Positions 1 to 11,828 are shown, numbered from the stretch's first letter. The stretch is 64,000 nt of DNA from Stichopus chloronotus (GCA_021234535.1 CM037830.1:22003116-22067115), one strand, 5' to 3'. The notes: a model not told the origin generated them from the letters alone. Made by a program: numbers and translations.

Positions 1-679
1 GATTGACCAATTTACAGGAAATTAGTGTCTCACAGCTGTATCATGAATAAACATTGGCTAAGTGTACAAATTTGGGACGTCAAGAGATGGACTCCTATGA
101 TGTGTCTTATATGTTAATCCTTTGTTTATGAAACCTTTATTTCAAGTACGTGTGAGAATTTTATGTAAACGGAGGGTTTTATTTTGGAAGCATGTATTTT
201 CTTCTTCAAAAATATCGATATCAGTTACCATTTTGGAACTCAGTAATTAAGTAAATAAGAGGCAAAATATATAGTCTTAACATTTTTCTTAGCATTACAT
301 TTTACTTGGCATTTTTCTGAAACTTTGAAAAGTCACATCTCAAAAACGGTAAACTCTATAAACAAAATTCCAACGGATTTTCACTCAGGGTTTTACTTTG
401 CAGCTTCTGTATGAAGGGTGCTCCTTTTCTAGAAGCATGTCACACAACCTTTAAAACCCAGATCTATCAAAGCCAGACAAGATCTTGACGTCATCAGACG
501 ACGTTACCGTTGGATAAAGATGACGTTAAGAGGTTCTTGTAACTGAATGTTTGTGTAGCTGAATGTGACCGTAGCCTACATAAACAGATAGATACAACAG
601 TGTGCACCCTTCTCTACTAGATTTAATCAATCTGTTTCTTTTGTTTTACCTTCGTGTGACGACTGCACAACTCATTTTA

Positions 680-1033
680 TTAAAAGGAAAATAAGACGTT
701 TGTTTCACAGAAAACAGTCAAAGTTTTAAAAACCGATGTTTGTGAACACAGAATGATAGAATATTCAAAATAAGGAAGAACAGTAGCCTTCTTTTCAAGG
801 AATAAGTTCTCGCAGATAGAAATTCAGCTATTTGTTGCATGCTCAACAACGATTTGTTCACCCAAACTTTTTTTTAAATTCAAATGATGCATCTTAAATT
901 ACTCATCACATGTATAATGTTTTGAGGGGGAGAAGCTTTTGCAGATGTTTATTGATGAGTCTGAATGATTAAACAATGATTAAAGCTATTTTTGTATGCC
1001 ATGTTTGTATATTCTAAACGCCCTATTTCTCTC
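680..1033 (+). mobile_element. MITE-like element, family 1 (AAATAGGGC termini), copy 1
   Basis: The left end resembles TTAAAGGGGAAATAGGGC and the right end reads GCCCTATTTCTCTCG, so the ends are imperfect inverted repeats. The interior (CAAATGATGCATCTTAAATT and GCAGATGTTTATTGATGAG) matches the copy at 45611-45967 in the same orientation, and the copies near 24931 and 32661 in reverse. It encodes nothing, so it is probably a non-autonomous DNA transposon. Boundaries are approximate. Confidence 0.6.
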
Positions 1034-1088
1034 GCTATCTATTAGCCTACATAGCGTCTCTTTGGCGGCCTTTTCTATATGTCTACCG

Positions 1089-1134
1089 CCGCGTAGCGAG
1101 TATAGCTGAAACGAAAAACTCGTACGCTACGCGG
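1089..1134. repeat. Perfect 10 bp inverted repeat
   Basis: CCGCGTAGCG at 1089-1098 is the exact reverse complement of CGCTACGCGG at 1125-1134, with a 26 nt spacer. It is GC-rich in an AT-rich context. Function unknown. Confidence 0.6.
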
Positions 1135-1791
1135 AATAGCTATTTACGTAACTGCAGGTGACCCACGCCCAGTAGACAAACAGGTATATGTGCAACCTAA
1201 TGAGAGTGTAGGCTAATATAGCTAATTCCTTCTTTTAAAACGGTAACTGTTGGGTTTGGGGACTTCTAAGTTACTCTCGTTTCGCAAGAGAATAATCTGT
1301 CCATCTTGGTTAGGTTTGATTCAACGTCTCTTTCACACTCTTGAGTAGTTCCCTCACTCAAAGAAATTTTTATATCGTACCACAATTATGCATGTGCCAT
1401 TTTTAACGGAGTCGTGGAACAATATTAGAACAACCTGTACGTATAAGCAATCGAATGCAAAGTGGCAGTGAGTTTCATTCTTTTCCATTTTTTTTTTCTT
1501 AGGAGAACCTTCGCTATCGTCTGCTCGCAAATTATGATGAATAGGCGTCATTTTCGTAAAGGTGATGACTCTCGTATACGAGGAGAGAGGCAACGAAGAA
1601 GATCACGAGACACGTCTCGATCAAGAGATGTTTAAGTTAGAAGTCTCTGCAGAACACCTTTATACCTTCCCGGTGTCTCCCTGGGGTTTTCCAGGGAGGG
1701 CGGCTACGTGCAAAGTGGACACGCGGTCGTGAAGTGAGAGCTTCGATTGTAGGGTTCAACCTCAAATTCAGAGAGTTTTGGGATTTTTCGC

Positions 1792-1806
1792 GGGGGGGGG
1801 GGGGGG
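1792..1806. repeat. G15 homopolymer
   Basis: Fifteen consecutive G residues, one of about twenty G/C runs of 10 or more bases in the window. Confidence 0.95.
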
Positions 1807-2644
1807 AGGGAATGGGTGTTATTTCAGGGTGCAGGAATATTTACTCATCCTCTTTAACCCTGGTCGAGAACACTGGTAGACAGTTACCACCCTCGTCCAA
1901 AAGTGGTAACTATGGAACGGTTAATGTGGATAGGGCTGTTTGTAGGCTAGAGATTCATTACTTACCTCTAAGTACTGTTTGTTTGACGATTTAATTTATA
2001 CAAATATGCCGGTAGTGTACGGTATAATAAGTAGTCATATACCGTCTTTTCTTTTTCTGTTATCTATTTGGCGATTGTGAGAACCTATGTAACTCACATG
2101 ATAATCACGTCATAATGCAGTGCTTTATCACTACACAGAAAGATTAAAAAAATAAACAGACTTAGATCTACAATCTTCGACAAAAATACATGGGACACCC
2201 ACCCCCGCTCCCCCAATCATTGTTGAAATTGTTTTTAATTGTTATATCTTTTGGTTGGAGCAATAAACCTCCTTGCTCAGATGATTAATACATTGAATTT
2301 GCAGTGGTACTGTTACCTACAGGGAAACTTTACTTTCATTAAGGAGTACACGATGTCCTGTAGATATATCACTGATCATGACATGTACGCGTGTGAGTGT
2401 GTTTTGTACAATTCAGCAGTGAACTCATCTTGATGTAGGCGTGACTCCAGACACAGTCAAGTTTTGAAAGCGGGCGTAGTGACGGACCGTCCGCCGTTTT
2501 GGAGTGCCAAGAGTCCATATGGTGTAGGAAATCTAGTAGGGCGTTTATTTATCGTTCGAGGTGATGAGCAATGGACAATCAAGTTTACGAGCTTTTCATT
2601 TTTGGAGGTTTCAAATTCCCTCTGAAGATGATCCCGATGTGGCA

Positions 2645-3488
2645 ATGCCTCGTTGGACTTTGGTATACTCAGTCGTCATTCCATTTGTGACAGCGAGGGT
2701 CGTCAATGGCCCTAGGACGCCACTTTATGACACTAAAACAGGTTATGAGGATTCCTTTGAAGTAGTAGGGGATTGGCGCGGATGTTACAATCGTGGCGAG
2801 AGTTGGCTTCCGAGCTCAATGACGAGCAAGGAAACTGCCGTCCATTTTAACATCTACGTCACCTATCGCCACGGGACGAGGTACCCTAGCGAAGATGACA
2901 TCATAGCTTACCGATCGTTCCTGAGACGTTTGAGAGGCAGCTCCATCAATCCGGAATTCGATTACCTCAGAGACGAAACCAGATGATCGCTTCACCGTCG
3001 ACAAAGCTAGCCAAATGGAGGGAGGATGGATTTAATGAAATGACGGGAGCAGCCGCTAGGATAAGAATAAAATCGGTTTCCATCTTTTTATGAGGACGTT
3101 TCATCCTCTCCTATGGATTCTACCTTCCAGAGCACAGACACCGACCGCATTCATGATAGTGCCGAGGGGTTCATAAATGGGTTAAGCAGCGCCATACCTG
3201 CGTCTTTGAGACGTACACAGGGGCCAAAACGAAACTTGATGCTTCTTGTCCAATGGTCTTGGACGGCGGATGTTTCAACGGAAATCACGTGGTCTCCTTT
3301 AAAAGACGATACTCTTCGGGGGGGGGGGGGGGGGAAAGGCTCACGACAACTGTCCAATTAAACTTCAATGAATTTAAAGACATAAAGGAACTTGATGACG
3401 AGACTTCGAAGTGGATCGGAAGTAAAAGAGGTTAAAAATAACATCGAAAATCTATTGAGAGGAGACGATAACTTAATTGTTTCTGTGG
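2645..3488 (+). pseudogene. MINPP1-like histidine phosphatase, decayed exon 1
   Basis: This is homologous to multiple inositol polyphosphate phosphatase, which removes phosphates from inositol phosphates in the secretory pathway. From the ATG at 2645, a signal-peptide-like start (MPRWTLVYSVVIPFVTARVV) is followed by PLYDTKTGYED and the catalytic motif RHGTRYP at 2867-2887. Homology then changes frame: KLAKWREDGFNEM lies one frame off from about 2985, and FPSFYEDV with the conserved DSAEGFINGL returns to the first frame from about 3072. A G17 run (3318-3334) shifts it again (NEFKDIKELDDE), and EVKNNIENLLRGDD returns to frame near 3410. The exon ends at a strong donor (GTAAGA at 3489), phase 1. 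Intact splice sites with broken frames indicate a non-processed pseudogene; local assembly error is the alternative. Confidence 0.75.
3318..3334. repeat. G17 homopolymer inside MINPP1-like exon
   Basis: Seventeen consecutive G residues lie within the region of MINPP1 homology and coincide with one of the frame changes. The longest G run in the window. Confidence 0.95.
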
Positions 3489-5504
3489 GTAAGATTTGCA
3501 TAAGCAATCGAAGAGTAATGAATTGGTAAAATAATTTGAATGATGGAATAATGAAAAAGTCAAATAATATCTGGCTAATGCGAATCAACTCAAGGGTAGA
3601 AAAGAGTCGTCTGAAATTTAGACTCGTTCTCTTCAGTTTGAAGTTAAAGAAAAGAGCTTTAATATTTTAGGGTCGACGCAGATGCGATTTCGGCCGTAAA
3701 CACCGTCATCGGGCAATTTTCAAAATGAACAAACTTTCAAGGTAATCTTTTCCAAAGTAATCTCTTTAGGTTCATCTTAAACAGTTATGTTTTTTTTTTT
3801 TTTGTCTTGTTTTTGCCGCCATTCTCTGTCTTCTGCTACACTATCATATACCACTGTCGCCTCGTTCACTACCGTATCACTCTACTTTTCTGACACAATT
3901 TTGATATAGTAAAACGTCTCTTCCAGAAAGTGGAAGACAAACTTAAATAGGCTTTGATTGTGAATTATGATTATTATTCATGCCAGTTTAACAAGGGCAG
4001 TGATTGTAAAATATCATTTCTGTAGACGCATTTTAGCCAATTTCTGTTTGAAACGGTAGTTGAAGTCGAGAAATGTATAACTTTCTGCTTTGCATTCTTG
4101 AAAGCTACTTACCCTTACACGAAGAAGTGATAAACTTAGCTTATATTAAGGATATGTAAAAACAACTTCAGGTCATTGAATGATAAGACCAGTTTGTTAA
4201 GTTCTAAGGTAAAAATGGTTGTTTGCCTATTTCGTTTTTTTTTTATGCGACGTTACACACGGGAAGATTATCTGTTTCTACTGTTGCTCATAAATAAACA
4301 TCACATCGTTGATTGGCTGAATTTGAAACAATGGTTACTTGTGATTGATATCAAAAGAAGTAAATTTGCCAGAGAATCAATTATAACCTACACATGAAGC
4401 ACTCAGTAATTGAAATTCTTTTGTAGAGAAATGGTTTGTGAAAGTCTTCGTTTGATAGTCCATTTCAGCATTTTACGGCAAACTACATTGTTACTGCGAA
4501 ATGGTGTGAAATACGCATTTCATCACAACATCCGGATGTAAACCAGGTTTCCAAGTTGTAATATGAGTTGCACTGGCATTCGCCTAGTCATCTACCTTCG
4601 TTTTTCCTCGGAAAGTGGGGAAAAGATCACCTGTCACAAAATATGAAAAAAGAACTATTCACTCCTCTTCAAGATATTTGAATATGAAAATTGTCTCAAC
4701 ATTTTTGTTGGCCCCACACAAAATTCAAACTCTCAAAGAAAGCTTAGCAATCAATCACCGTTACTTAAAATTAAACAGACCAATGGAAATGAATATGAAT
4801 ATCCATGTATGCAAAAATGGGGTATAAAAATGTTTTTTGTGGTGGCTGTGACACATTCCACAGAATTAGACTTATCAATGACACATTTTCAACTCATATT
4901 CCAGCATTAAACAGAGATTTTGGTCAGCTTAGTGTAGAGGGTCCCTGGTCAGAAAGCATTTGTAACTTGAGACTTTCGCTCTCTACTTATAACACGATTT
5001 GTACTTATAATCATCTGCTAATGGTGACACTGATCGAAAGAATAATTTAGGGAAGTAATTGGAACTAAAACATAAGAAGAGGCCCTCTATAACATTATGT
5101 TATTTTAAAGTCCTGCAGGTAAATCCGACAGTGGCAGGTGTTTTATGTTGTCTTATCTGCTGAGAACTTTTCTCTTTTTTCCTCCTTTCCCCTACCCCAA
5201 AGAATACATGGCTCCGAGGGTTAATGAAGTACATCGACAAAAATTCTAAGAATACCCTGGAAATGATAACATTGAAACTGCTGAGCCTAAAGCGTCGATT
5301 TCTCACATGTTTGTTTTAACAAGAAATCGTGCGCATGTATATGTTATTTCTTTTACATATTATAGTTCCATTTATTTATATCTTTTTCGGTAACTTTGGT
5401 ATTATTCTTCATTGGTATAACACTTCAAAGTAGCCGCTTCGTTAATGTTTCTGTCGAAGAAATAATTTTAATGCACTGTTGAGTTTTTTTTTGTTTTTGC
5501 TCAG
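3489..5504 (+). other. Intron 1 of the MINPP1-like pseudogene
   Basis: Bounded by a GTAAGA donor at 3489 and a polypyrimidine tract plus CAG acceptor ending at 5504. The phase 1 junction rebuilds a codon in the MINPP1 frame. The intron carries a family 2 TIR element (4554-4910). No coding exon was recognised within it. Confidence 0.6.
4554..4910 (+). mobile_element. MITE-like element, family 2 (AATATGAGTTG termini), copy 1
   Basis: The left end TAATATGAGTTG and right end CAACTCATATTCCAG are inverted repeats. The interior (GAAAATTGTCTCAACATTTT, TTGTTGGCCC, ACCAATGG, CATGTATGCAAAAATGGGG) matches copies near 49299-49664 and, inverted, 59278-59637, plus a shortened copy at 11108-11280. It is non-coding. 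Boundaries are approximate. Confidence 0.65.
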
Positions 5505-5729
5505 AAGTCATCGTTGTGTTGAATGTGTGCGGCCTGGAGAGCGCCCTCTTCAATTTTTCTAACTGTTGTATACTCTCATCTCATCTTCTGATCTTCGAAT
5601 ACTCGAGTACCTGGAGGACCTCGACCCGCGCTGGTATGCATCATTCGTGTACCCAAGGAACTACCAACCATCCTGTGTCCACCTCGGAAATATATCTAGT
5701 CATTTACATTCAACAGCAGACCCACAAAG
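5505..5729 (+). pseudogene. MINPP1-like histidine phosphatase, decayed exon 2
   Basis: Starts after TTTTTGCTCAG. The first part (VIVVLNVCGLESALFNFSNC) matches the MINPP1 segment with a conserved Cys before the SPWC region. The second part (LRILEYLEDLDPRWYASFVY) matches the strongly conserved VLEYLNDL-type segment. The two are in different frames; the change lies near 5570-5590 in a CTCATCTCATCTTCTG stretch that looks like a small tandem duplication. The exon ends in phase 2 at AAAG|GTACTT. The following residues (PSCVHLGNISSHLHS) correspond to the segment before the HAE motif. Confidence 0.75.
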
Positions 5730-6467
5730 GTACTTTCTGAAATTTGTGTTGGTTTAAGTCTTTCTTCTTTCTTTACTTGGTAAGTGAGGTCATTGCGAGG
5801 TGATTCAAGGGTTGTAACATACACCAAAATGCAGTCATTATACCGTCATACCGGGAAGCCACCACAACCTCAGACAGTAAACGATATCCCTTTCTCTTTT
5901 TTCGTTTTTCACGTGGTTTATAAGGTCATTACTACCAGGATCACACGCAATAGCAACGTCAGAGTATCATACATCCTTTTCAAAAATGCATCTAGGCCTA
6001 CTTATGTACCTTTACGATGTTACACCGTGCATTTCTAGTTATCGGTGTGAGATGTACTACAGGTGAAGAATCCGGTGTAGTTATAATCCCACTTTGTGGT
6101 GGAGAGAACTGCTATGTAAGAGAAGGGTTCGCCTACCCTGTAGAGCAAGGGGGGGGGGGGAGGGAGTACGGACTAGAAAGGATATATGGAAGGAGAATGT
6201 GTGGCTTTCGTCTTTCCATTCAACCCGCTACCCTCCCCTTCCCCACTCCATTTTACTCGGCGAACTCCCTCGACGTTTAAAGACTCTGACTTTGTAAGTC
6301 TTCCATCTTTCATCACATGTGTGTGACCTTATTGGTTCATTGAAATTTCAGCAAAATTTCTAGGAAGTTGGATTTATGTGCCCTTTTGTCGACCCTTACA
6401 TTCCCTGTACTGTTTTTGTCATTTTGTATTTTTTTCCTTTAAACTCTGTTTTTGCTTTCTTTTGCAG
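5730..6467 (+). other. Intron 2 of the MINPP1-like pseudogene
   Basis: Donor GTACTT at 5730 and acceptor CTTTTGCAG ending at 6467; phase 2 on both sides rebuilds an AGT codon. It contains a G12 run (6149-6160) and nothing else recognised. Confidence 0.65.
6149..6160. repeat. G12 homopolymer
   Basis: Twelve consecutive G residues within intron 2 of the MINPP1-like pseudogene. Confidence 0.95.
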
Positions 6468-6735
6468 TGATTTGAAGACAGGGGTTTACGAAGTCGCTCA
6501 CTTCGACACTATACAGGCGCTACCAGCCCTGATGAATCTGTTCGTTCCGGACGAGGTACCCCAGGAGAGGATATACCCAGTTGATACCGACTGGGACTAC
6601 AGCTACACAATTATCGCACCTTTTGCCAGCAACGTGGCTTTCAGACTCTTCTATTGTCCACTGGGCGACAATGACGTCACATCTCACGGTGATGACCCCC
6701 CTCAGGGGGATGAGAAGCCGGTGGGCTCTACATAG
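6468..6735 (+). pseudogene. MINPP1-like histidine phosphatase, exon 3 with proton-donor region
   Basis: Reads GVYEVAHFDTIQALPALMNL, then VDTDWDYSYTIIAPFASN and VAFRLFYC, and stops at TAG 6733-6735. It matches the MINPP1 segment around the HAE proton-donor motif and the following VPYASN...LYHC segment. This exon is open throughout. Two oddities stand out. The motif is HFD (6499-6507), with Asp where the family has Glu and Phe where it has Ala. The protein also ends about 28 residues after the FYC, with an unrelated acidic, Gly/Pro-containing tail in place of the usual C-terminal LNE...P segment, which I did not find downstream. Confidence 0.75.
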
Positions 6736-6899
6736 TTCAAGGATATTAGGGGGACATTGGCACTGATTGGTGGGTCCCTGGTGCTTATTGTACATAACTG
6801 TAGCGATTTATAGTAGGTCTATCAATGTCAATTTACTGTATAGTAGTTCTTCTCCTAGTCTTTCTTATTTCTCTTCCCCATTCAACCTTCCCCCTCCAG

Positions 6900-6905
6900 A
6901 ATAAA
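6900..6905 (+). terminator. Candidate polyadenylation signal AATAAA
   Basis: AATAAA lies about 165 nt after the stop of the MINPP1-like exon 3, in a suitable place for its 3' end. It is a short motif in AT-rich DNA, so the assignment is weak. Confidence 0.3.
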
Positions 6906-7048
6906 TTTTATGACCCAGCGTATCCCAAAAAGGCCTTAGCCATTCATGCGGTTGTATTATATTGCAGTTTTGTAATTTACTCAGGCTTTGTTGGCCTTGC
7001 AAACAGGAAAACATTGTTGGACGTCTGACTATAAATGTTAGGACGAGA

Positions 7049-7061
7049 GGGGGGGGGGGGG
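7049..7061. repeat. G13 homopolymer
   Basis: Thirteen consecutive G residues. Confidence 0.95.
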
Positions 7062-8555
7062 TCGGTTGCACTGGTTAATTCAAGATCCAAGGGGGGTAGT
7101 CTAAAAGGTTTGAGGGCCAGTGATTTAAAAATCACAAAATAAAAAGGTTTTTCCTTTCAATCTTTCACATTTCGTACAGAGATTGATTTTATTTTCGTCT
7201 TTATTATTTGGACTTCGAGCACATAAGCAGAGCAACGCAATTTACCCATCGTTGTGTGGGACGTGAGCATTCCATATTTTGCCCCAGCCTATAGCGCATC
7301 AGTGAATGAAGCAGGAGACACGTGTCGATCTATATTGACAACGTTCATTACCTTCAAAAAAAGAGCGAAACCTTCAAAAAAAGAGTGATGAAAATGCTGT
7401 TCCCCGAGTGGCTTCATAAAATGACCTCGTGGCCTAATCTACATGCATTTGAATACAGAATTTTAAATATTTACCCAAACCTTGAAATTTGTTCGACAGA
7501 AAAGATCATTTATAGTTTATAGAGGGTTGAGAGGATTGTATTCGTAACTATAAGGTGTTAACAAACTTAGGCATTTTAGATTCAATGTCAATGGGGAGCC
7601 CTTGGTAAAGAAAAAAGTTCACATAACGTGTTGAAAATCGTTTCTGCGTAGAGCTCATCCATTCCAAATGAGGGAAATTGCCATGATAACAACTTGGTGA
7701 AAGTCTCTGTAGTTGAAGATCAGATTCTACATGAAGATCACCTCAATGAAACCAACTAGTTCCTATAAAAAAGAAAGGGAAATATCTAGGAACCATGCCG
7801 AAATATAAATGAAATTTTTGGAGAACTCGCAACGTACTGGCCGAACGTCGCTTAATGACGTAATGTTGTAATCATTATGCACATCAAAGGTCATGATCGA
7901 GATTCGATAGCGATTAACCCCCCCCCCTCCCCCTCGATGATACCACAGAGCTCTGTGATAGAATACGTGTATGTGATACCGGTCATGTACCGCCATACCA
8001 CCCCATTATGTCAATGCTAATCCGCCAGACGTGTTCACAATTACAAGGGACAAGTGCCTTAATTGAGTCATCGGGGATCATATTTTTCGTCGTGTCTTCA
8101 GTTATCGTCACTACTTTTTTTTTAATTGCATTGAAGAATACCAAGTACAGTATAAATGATGTGAAAATTAGGACGATTGGAGGAGATTGTTTCAGAAATC
8201 GCAAATGTCGAAGTGATATTTCGGCTTGAGAGTCTTTTAAAGGAGACTCGGGAGCACATCTCAAAAACTTGCACCCCTTTCTGGCTAAAAATCTTAATGG
8301 TCGACATAAGGAAATTTTTAAATGCCATGATAAGCCAGAAAGTCACCAGTCACATGATAAGTAGGGAATCTAACGCAACTTGCACGGAGGGGAAGGGGGG
8401 GGGGGTCTCAAATGTCGCTATTTTAGTGTGTTAGTAAATCGGAGAGATAAATGGATGGTATGGCAGGATGGGACCTACAGCAAACACCGTCGGTTTGTGA
8501 AATTCGTCTTCTTCTGTATGTAGGCTTTATCAGCAAACAATCAACGGTCGGCTCT

Positions 8556-9070
8556 TGGAGGAGGATAGGTATGGTTGTGAGATAAATATTGCATAATTTT
8601 TGCTCTTTCTGTCTCCGAATCCCGGCATTAGCATATCTCATTAACAGATGATAAAAATGATCATCACATGGCAAAATCTGTCAGAAAGTTTGCCAGTATG
8701 GAGAGAGAGAAAAATCAAATCTTACCTTTACGTCCCATAGGTAATATTCATGAGTATGTGTTTTATGCCGCTCTTTAACTTTGTAGACGGAATGTTGTTG
8801 GTTGAAGGTGATCAGTGAACAACACTGATGATCTTTGACAAAGCTAACTCTGACCAACTTACTTCAAACTGCTAGGGGACGTCAAGATAAGAAAAATTAA
8901 GAAAGTAATGGTTTTTTTCCTCTCTACTGGGGCACTTTAAAAATGATGACAGAATGTGCCGTCGGTAGATAACTTTTCACCACAAATCTGTTCAGGAAAT
9001 ATACCTCCACTCGATTTGGAGGAAAGAACGTGCGTAAAGTAAAATAAGGGGCACAATTACTTGTCTTCCT
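8556..9070. mobile_element. Foldback-type repeat, family 4, copy 1
   Basis: Shares ordered sequence with the element at 46400-46905: GGAGGATAGG, TTTTTGCTCTTTCTGTC, AGCATATC, the landmark GGTAATATTCATGAGTATG, then TTTTATGCC and GGAATGTTGTTGGTTGAAGG. A right arm near 9000-9060 (CTCGATTTGGAGGAAAGAACGTGCG) is inverted relative to the left. The family is palindromic, so it may be a foldback or MITE-like DNA element. Edges are approximate. Confidence 0.5.
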
Positions 9071-11107
9071 TTAAGTATAACAGATCTGCGAAACCCTATC
9101 GGATTCGTTTTTTCCTTTATTTGGAAACTGGCACATTCTCTCAAGATAGCTAAACTTGTTACCTCCAGTGATTCTCTGTGACTGCATGTATGAGAATTCC
9201 TTTCACTGGAATACTTCAAGTCGCTGAACGTGTAATATTAATCAAAAATTGAGTTGATTTCTATCCGTCTTGTTTACTTTCATCCCATCTGGTTCCTCCG
9301 TGATCATATTATGTTTTTCATGCACGCTCTGAGGTGCTGGTGATCGTTCCTGTATTATTAATTAGCGAATATGACGTCAAGTTTTATTGCTCCCTTTTTC
9401 CCCCGCTCTTTGGTTCTTCATTAGTATTCCTAGCGCATCATCGTCACCTGCGGTGAATGTGTAACATAGTCCTAGGCTACTGGATATATCAATTTATACC
9501 ATTAGCCTACATATATAAACATGCCTACGCTGGTTTACGTGTTAATTGTACCACCGTCATACTACATATATTGTTACAATCTGACACAAAAAAAGTTGGA
9601 CAAAATTTTCTCGATTCGGGGTCCGGGTACGTACACAGTGATAATCTTTCAAGAAGTGAATCAGTTTACTCTAATTAATCGAAGCCCCACAGAGTCGATT
9701 CTTTGATTTACTCAGGTAGTCGTGTGCTTTATTTTCTCTTTTTGATCTGCGTCGGTGCTTAAGAAATGCCTTTTCGTTCACGCCTGTTAAGTGTAGATTT
9801 ACCGTGAAGGTGAACGGTCACACAGACATTTGTTCTGATTATTAAGTGCTAATCGCCATTTAGCCTACTTGGAAAATCCTTTGAATTTTACCATAGTGTG
9901 CATTACTGGGTTCCACTCGAAATATCGCCGACCTTCTTGGATTAGACTGACTGCTTCAAGTCGTTTCCATCTACGGCAATGATCCTGATCCAGCCTGAAA
10001 TCAGCGCAGGATTCCAGCTCAGGATTCCCCAGCGCATTATTCCAGAGCATACGTTCAGAACAGGATTCCGGCATTCAGTTCGTCAGTGAATCCTGTGCTA
10101 CCTTCAGACTGCTGAACACTCCCTCCCCCCCCCCGTCCCGCCTGAAGCTAAACCCAGTCTGAAGTTAGCACAGGTTGAGTCCAGCTCAGGATTCAAACAG
10201 CACATTATTTTGAACCAGTCTAAACCTGTGCTGGCGTCAGAGTAACACTGATACGCATAAGACACGTACTAGGTGGCCTCGTGATCGAAATCTGACAAAA
10301 CTCAATCACTTTACATCCTTTTGAAGAGTGAATTGCCACTCTTTCGGAGATCAGACAGGAGAGCATGCAATCCTTCACCATGATACCTGTCAGGTACAAG
10401 CATGCACTCAGACACGTACACACAGCAGTGATTTACATCTCAAAAGACAAGCAGACAAACTTTCTGCAAAATAGGCTGTACGTATACCTCCCATACAAAA
10501 CGTATATCGCAACTCATGTACGACACGTTGTGGCCAGAATAAGGTTAGCTGGCGTACGGTGACAATATTGTAGTGAGTGGAATTTAATAACTTGATCATC
10601 TTTTCGTTCATTTGTCACGGTTAAACTTCTTCAAGTCAACTTAACGTTCAGGCATCATCTAATATAATTTTTGAGTGTCATTTTCCCAATTTTCCTCTGG
10701 GATTTTATTTATATATTCCGAGCCCCCTTGACAAGAGTCCATTTAGTCTGCCATGAGACACTGGAAACTGACACCAGTGGTAGGGACACTACAAAAAGTT
10801 TTAAGTCGTCCTGTATAGTCTAATTCTTACTCTCCGGTGTAAGATATAATCCTGTTGGCGATAGTTGAATTTAAATAACTGAAGCATAGGTCGATAACTT
10901 ACAGTGGGTATACGCTGTAAAATCTTGCAAACGTTGACGTGACATCGTGGTACGGGTGAAGTAGGTCTATACTCTTAAATCTCTTTTGGACATGAGTCCT
11001 CAAAGGACAACAAACTCGAGGAAAAAAAGAGACACGTCCCTCAAACGAATCAGACAACAAGGGAATTAAAGGCATACTTTACTGACAATTGAAGGAGTTC
11101 TCAAAAC
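9071..11107. other. Non-coding stretch with short dispersed repeats
   Basis: No gene recognised. A ~45 bp motif (CCAGCTCAGGATTC...CAGC[GA]CATTATT) occurs twice, about 168 bp apart, near 10011 and 10179, with a C10 run (10125-10134) between them. Confidence 0.45.
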
Positions 11108-11280
11108 TGGAATATGAGTTGCACTGATAATCGCCTGATCATCTACTTTGTTCTTCGTCGGTGTTTCAGGGAAGAAGACGTAGGGTGAAAAGATCACCTG
11201 TCACAAAGTCTGAAAGAGAACTATGCATTACGCATGAATTAGGCAAAGTGAAACACATTTTCGACTCATATTTCAGCTTT
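11108..11280 (+). mobile_element. MITE-like element, family 2, internally deleted copy 2
   Basis: CTGGAATATGAGTTGCACTG at the left and CTCATATTTCAG at the right form imperfect inverted ends. The left interior (CATCTACTTTGTTCTTCGTC, AAAAGATCACCTGTCACAAA) matches the copy at 4554. At about 173 bp it is half the length of the other copies, consistent with an internal deletion. Confidence 0.6.
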
Positions 11281-11828
11281 AAATGAAAGAGAATAATTTC
11301 CACTGCAGTCCTTTCAAACCCCATGTCAATATCTTGTTCCACGTGACTCAAGACATTTCTGTTTGGAAAATTAATTTTCTGGTCAAGAAAGATTTCCAGT
11401 TTTTCCAAGGTTACCAAAATGACATAGCAGTGGCAAACTTTTGCAAATGTCTTTGTTTTCCTTTGAAATTGAAGCACTCGTACAACTTTGAAATTCGACA
11501 CTATTGAAAATGTAGACTGGATATATATTGCAGATCTCCCTTAACAAGTTGTAAAAATTAAGGTCATATCTCTTAAACTATTGTAATGTTCCTTTTAAGA
11601 CAGTCAACTTTCTAAAAAAAAAAAATGCAAATGATTTTCATGACGTTGTGCCTGAGTGACGTCACAAGTTCCCGATTACGCAATGTACCATTTTAGGTGT
11701 AGCTTTAAAAATTCATAACTTCCCATCCGAAGATGCGATTGAGATATGGTTTACCCATATGAAGAAAAGAAAAACGAGATTTCCTTCGGTGGCCAATCAC
11801 TTTAACAAACACACAATGAGATAAAACA

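Larger units (their letters stand above)
1..2644. other. Non-coding region upstream of the MINPP1-like pseudogene
   Basis: No recognisable coding sequence was found. The stretch holds one short TIR element (about 680-1033), a 10 bp inverted repeat (1089-1134), a G15 run (1792-1806) and a remnant of another TIR element end near 2167-2215. A promoter for the downstream gene may lie here, but no clear core element could be assigned. Confidence 0.5.
6736..8540. other. Non-coding stretch
   Basis: No gene recognised. It contains a candidate AATAAA for the preceding pseudogene, a G13 run (7049-7061), a C10 run (7918-7927) and a G11 run (8395-8405). Short open frames here have no recognisable protein features. 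Confidence 0.5.
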
